A stretch of 35,435 bases of DNA, from positions 1-35,435 of the forward strand of contig NZ_CAINTR010000037.1 of NCBI RefSeq assembly GCF_903853455.1. Reading direction: 5' to 3'. Position 1 is the first letter of the stretch. Each line of letters begins with the position of its first letter. A program made the position numbers and the translations under genes. The stretch is from an uncultured Magnetospirillum sp. Lineage in GTDB: Bacteria; Pseudomonadota; Alphaproteobacteria; Rhodospirillales; Magnetospirillaceae. The notes below the pieces were generated by a model. That model searched no databases, was not told the DNA's origin, and worked only from the letters and a program-made list of their open reading frames with translations. This document shows positions 6,275-13,300 of the stretch, piece after piece.

Positions 6275-8836
6275 ATGATGAAGCGCTTTCCGCATTGGAC
6301 GCTTGCCGCTGCTCTCGCTCTCGCTCCCTCACTGGCCTACGCCCAATTCGGCGGCTTCACGCCGCAAACCTATTCCACCCAAGCCACCGTGAACGCCGTG
6401 TCCGATGCCGCGCAAAACGTTCGAGGGGCCCGGCAGGTGATCAACGAGGCGGTCGCACTATCTGCCACCCACATGGCGGTCGCCGAAGCACAAAACCGCC
6501 TTGCCCTGGCCCTGGCCGATGGGGGCGTTTCGCTGTGGAATCTGGAATTGGGCCGTGAGGTTCGCCGCATCAACGCTGGCCCCGTTACCGCCCTGGCATT
6601 CTCATCCGATGGCAAGACCCTGGCGACAGGCTCCGCCGACGGAGCGGTGGATCTGTGGGATGCGGATCGGGGCAAGCGGCGGGTCTCCCTTGCCGCCGGG
6701 GATGCCGTGCGCGGCCTGGCTCTCTCCGCCGACGACTCCCTGGTCCAGATCGATACCGACACCGGTTCACGAGTCATGTCCACCAAGGGCGGCAAGGACG
6801 TCCTCCGCCTTGCCGGCCCCGCCGCCTTCCATCCGTCGCAGCCGCTGATCGCCGCCGCCGATGGCACCGGCATCGCCCTGTCCGCCGTGGGCGCCGCTCA
6901 GCCGCTGTGGAGGGCCGACGGCACCGCCGCCCGTCTCGCCTTCTCTCCCGATGGCACCGTCGTGGTTGCCGCCGACAAGGACGGAGCCATCCAGATCATC
7001 GATGCCACCAGCGGCCGCGTCATTGCGACCGCCAAGGCGGGCTTCGCCCCCACCGCCCTGTCGGTGGGCTTCGCCACCGCCTTGGTGGGCGGAACCACCG
7101 AGATCCGGCTGGTCGACCTCGCCTCCGGAGCCGTTGGCCTGGCGATCAAGCCGCACGCCAAGCCCATCGCCGACGCTTTGCTGCTGCGCGGCGGAGCCCT
7201 GGTGTTGACCGCATCCACTGATGCCAGTATCCGCCTGACCGATCCCAAGGCGGCGGCCGAGCCGCTGGGCCAAATGGTAGTGGGCCGCAACGGCTGGGCG
7301 GTGGTCGCGGCTTCCGGCGAGTTCGACGCCGAGAATGACGGCCTGGACGCGGTCAAGTGGGCCGCCGGCCAGGACAGCTTCACTCTGGATCAATTCTCCG
7401 ACAACCATTTCCAGCCCGGTATCCTGCCGCGCCTGCTTACCCGGGGCGAGTCCGAGTGGCGCCGCGCCGTCGTTGTCACCGCCACCCGGGTCGCCGAGCA
7501 GAGGGCCGAGGAGGCCAAACTGGCGGCCGCGGAAACAGCCGCCCGAGAGAAAGCCGCGCAGGAGCGCCTGGCCACCGAAAAAGTGGCGAAGCAAATCGCC
7601 GAACAGAAGCGTCTGGCCGCGGAGAACGCGGCCCGCGACAAGGCCGAGCAGGAACGCCTGGCCCTGGAATCCCGCAAGGCGGAAGAAGCCCAACGGCTCG
7701 CCGAGGATCAGGCTCGCCAGGCGGTCGCTGACGCCGCCCGCGTCGCCGAGGACGCCCGCAAGGCGGAAGCGGCCAAGACGGTGGTGGTCTCCAAGGAATT
7801 CGCCATGCCGCCGCAGGTGGCGTTCGAAACCCCCAAGGCCGAGACCTCCAGCGATTCCGACGACTTTCAACTGAACTTCAACGTCAAGGACCTGGGCGGC
7901 GGCGTCGAGGAGGTGCGGCTGTACCAGAATGGCAAGCTGGTGTCGTCGCAGGCCGGCGCCGACAATCCTTCCGGCTTTACGGCCAAGCTGGCGCAAGGGC
8001 CGAACGAGTTCCGGCTGGTGGCGCTGTCGCGCGACCGGATCGAGAGTCGCCCCGCCAAGGTCAAGGTCACCTACACCGGGGCCGAACGTAAAAGCACCCT
8101 GCACGTCGTCGCCATCGGCATCAATAAGTACAAAAATCCGGCGCTCAACCTGAATTACGGCGTCGGCGACGCCCAGGGCATCGCCGACTATTTCGGCAAG
8201 CAGCCCAAGACCCTCTACAAGGATGTCGTGATCCACACCCTTTACGACGATCAGGCGACCAAGGCCAACATCGTCACCCTCCTGGCCTCGCTGAAGGACA
8301 CCAAGCCCGAGGATTCGGTGGTGATCTATCTGGCGGGTCACGGCGATACCTTGAGTGAAGGCTGGTACTTCATGCCGACCGAGGTGCGCTATCCCGAACG
8401 CGAGGACGAGGTGCGCGAGCGCGGCTTGGCCGCCACCGAGATCAACGTCAGGATCAAGGAGATGGGAGCGCAGAAGATTCTGATGCTGGTGGACGCCTGC
8501 AAGTCCGGGGCGGCATTGGTGGCCTTCCGTGGCTTCGAGGACCGCAAGGCCCTGATGCAGGTGGCGCGATCCTCGGGCGTTCATGTGGTCGCGGCGGCCG
8601 GCAAGGACCAGTTCGCCGCCGAGCTGGCCCAGTTGGGTCATGGCCTGTTCACCTATACCCTGCTGGACGGTCTGTCGGGCAAGGCCGACCGCAAGCAGGC
8701 CCATGTGGTGACGGTGCGCGGCCTGACCGGCTATGTGGAGGACCAACTGCCGGAGATTAGTCAGGCCTATAAGGGAGTCGCCCAGTTCCCGGTGGTGGAT
8801 TCCCGGGGCATGGATTTCCCGGTGGCGACCTACTAG
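6275..8836 (+). CDS. Exported WD40 / coiled-coil / caspase-like protein
   Basis: An 853-residue protein with four parts. A signal peptide ends near residue 23 (AYA|Q). A WD40-like beta-propeller spans about residues 65-345, with repeats such as 'SSDGKTLATGSADGAVDLWD'. A stretch 'ASGEFDAENDGLDAVKW' leads to an Ala/Glu/Lys-rich coiled coil, about 415-515. An Ig-like beta domain follows (about 535-620), then a caspase/peptidase C14 domain (about 630-853). The catalytic dyad is visible as His689 in 'YLAGHGD' and Cys742 in 'LVDACKSG', so it looks active. The signal peptide places it in the periplasm, unusual for a caspase fold. ATG 6275 (or 6278) is preceded by GGGGA; the longer frame upstream is arginine-rich and untypical. 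It is the first gene of the block that continues with a CHASE2 adenylate cyclase and secreted proteins. Target and trigger are unknown. Confidence 0.85.
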   Translation: MMKRFPHWTLAAALALAPSLAYAQFGGFTPQTYSTQATVNAVSDAAQNVRGARQVINEAVALSATHMAVAEAQNRLALALADGGVSLWNLELGREVRRINAGPVTALAFSSDGKTLATGSADGAVDLWDADRGKRRVSLAAGDAVRGLALSADDSLVQIDTDTGSRVMSTKGGKDVLRLAGPAAFHPSQPLIAAADGTGIALSAVGAAQPLWRADGTAARLAFSPDGTVVVAADKDGAIQIIDATSGRVIATAKAGFAPTALSVGFATALVGGTTEIRLVDLASGAVGLAIKPHAKPIADALLLRGGALVLTASTDASIRLTDPKAAAEPLGQMVVGRNGWAVVAASGEFDAENDGLDAVKWAAGQDSFTLDQFSDNHFQPGILPRLLTRGESEWRRAVVVTATRVAEQRAEEAKLAAAETAAREKAAQERLATEKVAKQIAEQKRLAAENAARDKAEQERLALESRKAEEAQRLAEDQARQAVADAARVAEDARKAEAAKTVVVSKEFAMPPQVAFETPKAETSSDSDDFQLNFNVKDLGGGVEEVRLYQNGKLVSSQAGADNPSGFTAKLAQGPNEFRLVALSRDRIESRPAKVKVTYTGAERKSTLHVVAIGINKYKNPALNLNYGVGDAQGIADYFGKQPKTLYKDVVIHTLYDDQATKANIVTLLASLKDTKPEDSVVIYLAGHGDTLSEGWYFMPTEVRYPEREDEVRERGLAATEINVRIKEMGAQKILMLVDACKSGAALVAFRGFEDRKALMQVARSSGVHVVAAAGKDQFAAELAQLGHGLFTYTLLDGLSGKADRKQAHVVTVRGLTGYVEDQLPEISQAYKGVAQFPVVDSRGMDFPVATY

Positions 8837-8838
8837 GA

Positions 8839-8871
8839 TGTCGCGGCACACAATCATCGGGCTCCCGACCC
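8839..8871. repeat. Left arm of an inverted repeat bracketing the TA pair
   Basis: Positions 8851-8871 are the exact reverse complement of 9689-9709 (21 of 21 bases). Extending outward to 8839 gives 30 of 33 matches. The arm begins two bases after the caspase stop codon. It contains its own small palindrome (TCGGG-CT-CCCGA), so it is also REP-like. Confidence 0.75.
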
Positions 8872-8950
8872 GAGATCATCGCGAATTTCGGCCCGAATTA
8901 CCTGAGACTTTAGCCGCGGCTGATCAGACGTTTCTTTGCCCACCCTCTTG

Positions 8951-8975
8951 CATGTTACGGGTAACATGATATCAT
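8951..8975. promoter_or_regulatory. Operator-like palindromes upstream of the TA operon
   Basis: A perfect 8-bp inverted repeat with a 2-base centre (CATGTTAC-GG-GTAACATG, 8951-8968) overlaps a second palindrome ATGATATCAT (8966-8975), eight bases before the PIN start codon. Ribbon-helix-helix antitoxins commonly bind such palindromes to repress their own operon. Binding by the adjacent RHH protein is inferred. Confidence 0.6.
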
Positions 8976-8982
8976 CGGGAAC

Positions 8983-9402
8983 ATGCTTAGAGCCGTTATC
9001 GACACCAACATTCTGACCGCCGCCCGGCGAAGCCGAACCGGAGCATCCAACGCGTTGCTGCGGGCCGCCGATGAAGGAATCTTCCGGATGCTGGTGAGCG
9101 TTCCGTTGTTCCTGGAATACGAGGCCGTGTTGACCAGGCCGGAACATCTCCTTGCGTCCCGACTGACGGAACAGCAGGTGACTGAGTTCCTTGATTACCT
9201 GGCGGGCCTCGCCGAGCCGGTGAAGCTTCACTATCTATGGCGTCCGCAACTCGGGGATGTCGCCGACGAAATGGTGTTGGAAACGGCGATCAATGGCCGA
9301 GCCGATTGCATCGTGACCTTCAATATACGGCACTTCGCGCCCGCTGTGCGGTTCGGAATTGAGACGATCTGGCCAAACGAGGCCCTGAGGAGGATTCGAT
9401 GA
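8983..9402 (+). CDS. PIN-domain toxin
   Basis: A 139-residue PIN-domain protein of the COG1569-like group, a predicted Mg-dependent ribonuclease that acts as the toxin of a type II toxin-antitoxin pair. Visible features are 'AVIDTNIL' (first metal Asp7), 'SVPLFLEYEAVL' (second acidic residue), 'LGDVADEMVLETA', and 'ADCIVTFNIRHF' near the end. The last motif often reads NxxDF; here His replaces that Asp, so one acidic position may be missing or shifted. The ATG is close to operator-like palindromes. The toxin comes before the antitoxin and overlaps it by four bases (ATGA), implying coupled translation. The pair sits between the two arms of a 21-bp inverted repeat. Confidence 0.85.
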   Translation: MLRAVIDTNILTAARRSRTGASNALLRAADEGIFRMLVSVPLFLEYEAVLTRPEHLLASRLTEQQVTEFLDYLAGLAEPVKLHYLWRPQLGDVADEMVLETAINGRADCIVTFNIRHFAPAVRFGIETIWPNEALRRIR

Positions 9403-9644
9403 GCAAGGCCAATTATTCACTGCGGCTTCAGCCGTCGCTGAAGGCGGCAGCCGAGCGAATGGCGTCTGCCGATGGCACCAGCCTGAATCAGTTCATCAAT
9501 GTGGCCGTGGCGGAAAAGCTGTCTGCCTTGGACACGGAAGAGTTCTTCCGGGCGCGGGCCGCCAAGGGCAACCAGAACGCGTTTCGCGCCTTCCTGGATG
9601 GTGCTGGCAATGAGCCTCCTGGCGAAGGCGACGTGGTGTTTTGA
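9399..9644 (+). CDS. Ribbon-helix-helix antitoxin (HicB/Arc-like)
   Basis: An 81-residue protein whose N-terminal 45 residues have the ribbon-helix-helix pattern: a short strand 'YSLRLQPSL', a helix 'KAAAERMASADG', the turn, and 'SLNQFINVAVAEKLSAL'. RHH proteins dimerise to bind operator palindromes, and their C-terminal tail wraps the toxin. Here the acidic, flexible tail (about residues 47-81) would contact the PIN protein. Its start overlaps the toxin stop. Probable target: the palindromes at 8951-8975. Genome annotation might call it a HicB-family antitoxin, although the partner is a PIN rather than a HicA toxin. Confidence 0.8.
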   Translation: MSKANYSLRLQPSLKAAAERMASADGTSLNQFINVAVAEKLSALDTEEFFRARAAKGNQNAFRAFLDGAGNEPPGEGDVVF

Positions 9645-9688
9645 CGTGAATAGGAACGCGGCCCGGCTCCCTCTGTCTCATCCATATT

Positions 9689-9721
9689 GGGTCGGGAGCC
9701 CGATGATTGCGTACCGCTACA
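9689..9721. repeat. Right arm of the inverted repeat bracketing the TA pair
   Basis: Positions 9689-9709 are the exact reverse complement of 8851-8871; the match continues imperfectly to 9721, just before the AGGGGG ribosome site of the cyclase gene. The core palindrome TCGGG-AG-CCCGA (9692-9703) could form a hairpin in the leader of the cyclase mRNA. Confidence 0.75.
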
Positions 9722-9737
9722 GCTAGGGGGACGGCAC

Positions 9738-11684
9738 GTGGCTTCACGGCGGCGATGGAAGCCATGGCTGGTGGAACTGGCCATGGTGACGGCGGTGGTG
9801 GCGATGGCGGTGCTGTTGCCCCGCCATGTCGCCTTCACCGCCGTAGCCGAGAATTGGGCCGCCGATTCGCGGGCCACCCTGTTTGCCGTGGCGAGCCCGC
9901 CTCATCCACAGGTGGTGGTACTGGCCATCACCGAGGATACCCTGGCCTTGTTCCCCTATCGCTTCCCGGTGGATCGCGGTTTCCTCGCCGGATTGGTGGA
10001 TAGCCTGGGAGCCGTCGGAGCCAAGGCCGTTGGCTTCGACATTTTGTTCGACCAAGCCACCGAGCCGGCCAAGGACCAAGCCTTCCGCGCGGCGGTGGCG
10101 CGGTTCCCTGGTCCGGTGGTGGTGGGCTGGACCGACCGCGAAACCGGCCTGACCGAGCGGCAGGCCGAGTTCCAGGCCAGCTATCTCGACGGCATCCCGG
10201 CCGGCTACTCCAACACCCTCAAGGATGTCAGCGACAGCACCATCCGTCGCGCCTTTCCCGGCCGCATCGGTCCTGATGGGGCTTACCGCCCGGGATTCGT
10301 TCCGCTGCTGGCCAGGACGCTGGGCGCGGCGGTCCCCGACGGTGCCTTTCCCATCGTCTATCGCATCGGCGACGAGAGCGGCCAGCCCGCCATCCGCTCC
10401 TTCCCGGCGCAGACGCTCAAGCTGCTGCCCAAGTCCTGGTTCAAGGGCAAGGTCGTGCTGGTGGGGGCCGATCTGCCGTTCGAGGACCGTCACCGCACGC
10501 CGCTGGCCGCCGGCCTGGGGCGCGACAAGGGGACGCTGCCGGGGGTGATGGTGCACGCCCATGCCCTGGCCCAGTTGCTGGATGGGCTCGCTTCACCGAG
10601 ATCCAGCCTAACGGTCGAAGTGGTGGTCGCGCTGGTGCTGGCGCTGTGCGCCCTCGGCCTGGGTTTCGCACGCTGGCCGCTGTGGTGGCGGCTGGGAGCG
10701 GCACTGGCGGTGGTGGTGGTGTTCTGGGCCTTCGATGCCTTGGCCTATCGCCATCTGGCGCTGGAATTGCCGGTGGTGTCGCCCACCATGGCCTTCGCGG
10801 TGATGATGGCGCTGGCCGGCTATCACGCCACCCATATGCGCGACGCCGAGACCCGCTTCATCCGCGACGCCTTTTCCCGCTATGTCGCCCCCGGCCTGGT
10901 GGCGCAGTTGCAGGAGCATCCCGATCAACTGGCGCTTGGCGGCGAGAAGCGCGAGGTCACGGTGCTGTTCACCGATGTCGAGGGCTTCACCAGCATGTCG
11001 GAGAGCCTGGATGCCGCCCTGCTGGTGTCCGTGCTCAACGAATACCTGGACAGTATGGTGGAATGCGTCCATCGCCACGGCGGCATGGTCGACAAGTTCA
11101 TCGGCGACGCGGTGATGGCCATCTTCGGTGCGCCCGAGCCCACCGCCGACCATGCCAACCTCGCCATCGCCTGCGCCCTGGAGATGCAGGCACACGCCCG
11201 CGCCCTCCAAGAGCGTCAGCGCGCCGCCGGCATCTGTTTTGGCCGCACCCGCATCGGCATCCATACCGGGGTGGCGGTGGTGGGCAATGTGGGCGGCTCG
11301 CGACGGTTCGACTACACCGCCATCGGCGACACGGTGAACACCGCCTCGCGGTTGGAGGGGGTGAACAAGTATTTCGGCACCCCCATCTGCGTCTCGGAGA
11401 CGGCGGCGGCGGCCAGCGGGCGGTCGCTGCGCCCGATCGGCCGTCTGGTGGTCAAGGGCCGCACCGAGGCGCTGGCCACCTTCACGCCGGTGGCACCGGG
11501 CGAGGAGGTAATGGCCGCCGATTACACCCGCTGCTACGCCCTGCTGGCGGCCGCCAGCCCCGAGGCGATCGCCGCCTTCCGCGATCTGGCCGAACGCTAC
11601 CCCGACGATCCCCTGATTCGCTTCCACCTGGGACGGCTCGGCCACGAGCCGCCCTCCGACCTCATCGTCATGAAGGATAAGTGA
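9738..11684 (+). CDS. CHASE2-domain adenylate cyclase (class III)
   Basis: A 648-residue membrane receptor cyclase. One transmembrane helix (about residues 9-28) is followed by a CHASE2 sensor domain facing the periplasm ('VVLAITEDTLALFPYRFPVDR', 'GFDILFDQ', 'GKVVLVGADLPFEDRH'). Three more helices (about 290-375) and a cytoplasmic cyclase domain (about 405-585) complete it. Catalytic residues are visible: metal-binding Asp413 (LFTD) and Asp457 (IGDAV), Asn534 and Arg538 (NTASR). Lys453 and Asp531 occupy the purine-selecting positions expected for ATP, so the product should be cAMP. I chose GTG 9738 for its AGGGGG ribosome site and because the upstream TTG frame crosses the repeat arm. It is followed closely by a secreted FecR-like gene, a pairing often seen with CHASE2 cyclases. 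Confidence 0.9.
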   Translation: MASRRRWKPWLVELAMVTAVVAMAVLLPRHVAFTAVAENWAADSRATLFAVASPPHPQVVVLAITEDTLALFPYRFPVDRGFLAGLVDSLGAVGAKAVGFDILFDQATEPAKDQAFRAAVARFPGPVVVGWTDRETGLTERQAEFQASYLDGIPAGYSNTLKDVSDSTIRRAFPGRIGPDGAYRPGFVPLLARTLGAAVPDGAFPIVYRIGDESGQPAIRSFPAQTLKLLPKSWFKGKVVLVGADLPFEDRHRTPLAAGLGRDKGTLPGVMVHAHALAQLLDGLASPRSSLTVEVVVALVLALCALGLGFARWPLWWRLGAALAVVVVFWAFDALAYRHLALELPVVSPTMAFAVMMALAGYHATHMRDAETRFIRDAFSRYVAPGLVAQLQEHPDQLALGGEKREVTVLFTDVEGFTSMSESLDAALLVSVLNEYLDSMVECVHRHGGMVDKFIGDAVMAIFGAPEPTADHANLAIACALEMQAHARALQERQRAAGICFGRTRIGIHTGVAVVGNVGGSRRFDYTAIGDTVNTASRLEGVNKYFGTPICVSETAAAASGRSLRPIGRLVVKGRTEALATFTPVAPGEEVMAADYTRCYALLAAASPEAIAAFRDLAERYPDDPLIRFHLGRLGHEPPSDLIVMKDK

Positions 11685-11686
11685 CC

Positions 11687-12397
11687 ATGACGCGCATTCT
11701 GGCTGCCGTTTTCGCATTGGCCCTGGTGGTGGGTTCCGCTTCCGCCGAGGAGGTGGTGGTGATCGAGTCCACCCTTGCGGCCTTCACTCCCGGAGCCGCC
11801 ATCAACGGCGATCAGGTTCTGAAGCTGCCGGAAAAATCCAAGCTGGTGTTGGTGACCGAAGGTGGCCGGACCGTCATCCTCACCGGCCCCTACGAGGGCA
11901 AGCCGGCCCCCGGCGGAAGCAAGGCGGCCGACAGTCGCCTGACCACCGCCCTGGCCAGTCTGGTGCGCTCGACCCAGGAGGATGCCAACAGCGTCGGTGC
12001 CATCCGCGCCGCCGGCATCAAGACGCGGGGGGACGCGCTGCGGGTCAATCTGTCGGAAAGCGGCGATTACTGCATCGGCGATCCCGGCGGCGTCGAGATG
12101 ACACGTAATGCCATCGACAAGGGGGACGAGATCACCCTGAACGCGGTCAAGGGCGACCTCAAGGCGTCGTTCAGCTGGCCGGCGGGAAGCGACCACACCA
12201 CCTGGCCCGCTGCCATGGCGCCGGAGGATGGCGCCACCTATCTGGTCGGGCAATCGGGCAAGGACAGCCGAACCATGCTGATCATCCACCGCGTCCAGGA
12301 CGACGCCCCGACCGATGCCCACCGCGCCGTCTTCATGGCAGAGAAGGGCTGCCTGGAGCAGGCCAAAATGCTGCTGGCGCTGATCAGGAGGGGCTGA
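11687..12397 (+). CDS. Secreted FecR-like protein
   Basis: A 236-residue exported protein with a signal peptide (cleavage near SASA|EE). The N-terminal half, about residues 20-70, has the pattern of a FecR-like beta module: alternating strands with 'GDQVLKLPEKSKLVLVTEGGRTVILTGPYEG', which resembles 'scaffold' modules beside CHASE2 cyclases. The C-terminal half has two Cys residues (in 'DYCIGDPGG' and 'EKGCLEQ') that could pair in the periplasm. Its start lies 2 bases after the cyclase stop; a GTG at 11681 overlapping that stop is an alternative. Periplasmic location and operon position suggest it feeds or modulates the CHASE2 sensor; that is inference. Confidence 0.6.
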   Translation: MTRILAAVFALALVVGSASAEEVVVIESTLAAFTPGAAINGDQVLKLPEKSKLVLVTEGGRTVILTGPYEGKPAPGGSKAADSRLTTALASLVRSTQEDANSVGAIRAAGIKTRGDALRVNLSESGDYCIGDPGGVEMTRNAIDKGDEITLNAVKGDLKASFSWPAGSDHTTWPAAMAPEDGATYLVGQSGKDSRTMLIIHRVQDDAPTDAHRAVFMAEKGCLEQAKMLLALIRRG

Positions 12398-13279
12398 ATG
12401 GCGGTGAAGTGGGGGAGGGCCTTCGTTTTATCCGTTTTGGTCGTTTCCGGCTGCGCCGGCTCGGGCGGCTTTTGCCGCTCGGCGACTAATGCCCAAACCC
12501 CGGCCTGCCGCATGACCGATGCGCAGCAGGCGGCGATTCCGGTCAAGGCGGAATGGTGGCACTCTACCCTTGCCATCACCCTGCGTCCCCTCGACACGCC
12601 AGAGCAGCAGGACGGACTGCGCCGTGCGGTCGGTGGCCATGGCGGCATGGCGCTGGACGGATTCGCGGTGCCGGACCCGGATTCCGGTCGCTGTGACATA
12701 TACGTGTCGCTTCCGGCCCAGCCCCCGGCCTTCGAGCTGGAGGCGGTCGGCCACGAACTGCTCCACTGCTTCGTCGGCGGGTTCCATCCCGACATGATGA
12801 CCGGCAAGGCAGTCTCCAGCTACCTGTCCCCCCGTCAGGCGACGGCTCAGCGGGCGTGGCTCTCCGGCACCATCGACGAAGCGGATAAGCAATCGCGTTG
12901 GACGCTGTCTTGTACCTTCGGGGTTGGCCACTGCCCGCCCCCCGCTCGCCCGGCCCTGACTACCCTCGGCCTGACCCTGCACCCGGTGGACCCAGAGCAG
13001 TTGGAGCGGATCGGACGGGCCCTCGGTCAGAATGAGAGGCCGGAGGGTGTGGCGGTGCCTGATCCAAAGGCCGGGCGCTGCGACCTCTATCTGCCGATCC
13101 CGACCACTTATCTTGGCCATGGCATGGAGGTCCTGGGGCGCAAGATGCTCAGTTGCTTCGCCCCAGGCAGCACAGGAGACGCCGAGCAACGCCGGCGGCT
13201 GGTGGAAGGGGCCATGGGGGCACCCGCTTCTGGACCGGAGATTATTGACGAAACGGGACGCGGCTTCGCCAAGCCATGA
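12398..13279 (+). CDS. Lipoprotein with duplicated domain, one HExxH site
   Basis: A 293-residue predicted lipoprotein (lipobox VVSG|C19). Two homologous halves are visible: about residues 65-130 ('ITLRPLDTPEQ', 'FAVPDPDSGRCDIYVSLP', 'GHELLHCF') and about 185-250 ('LTLHPVDPEQLE', 'VAVPDPKAGRCDLYLPIP', 'LGRKMLSCF'). The first half has HELLH (His119, Glu120, His123), a zinc-metallopeptidase-type motif; the second has lost it (GRKMLSC). Conserved Cys residues in both halves could form disulfides. The start codon follows the FecR-like stop directly, so the gene belongs to the cyclase operon. I recognise no named family. It could be a metallopeptidase with an inactive partner half, or a binding domain in which HExxH is incidental. 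Confidence 0.6.
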   Translation: MAVKWGRAFVLSVLVVSGCAGSGGFCRSATNAQTPACRMTDAQQAAIPVKAEWWHSTLAITLRPLDTPEQQDGLRRAVGGHGGMALDGFAVPDPDSGRCDIYVSLPAQPPAFELEAVGHELLHCFVGGFHPDMMTGKAVSSYLSPRQATAQRAWLSGTIDEADKQSRWTLSCTFGVGHCPPPARPALTTLGLTLHPVDPEQLERIGRALGQNERPEGVAVPDPKAGRCDLYLPIPTTYLGHGMEVLGRKMLSCFAPGSTGDAEQRRRLVEGAMGAPASGPEIIDETGRGFAKP

Positions 13280-13300
13280 CCCGGAGAGGGCGCCACGCCG

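Noticed and set aside
6767-8857. 696-codon open frame on the minus strand
   Set aside because: It is antisense to the WD40-caspase gene; the plus-strand frame has clear domains and catalytic motifs, and the antisense frame shows none.
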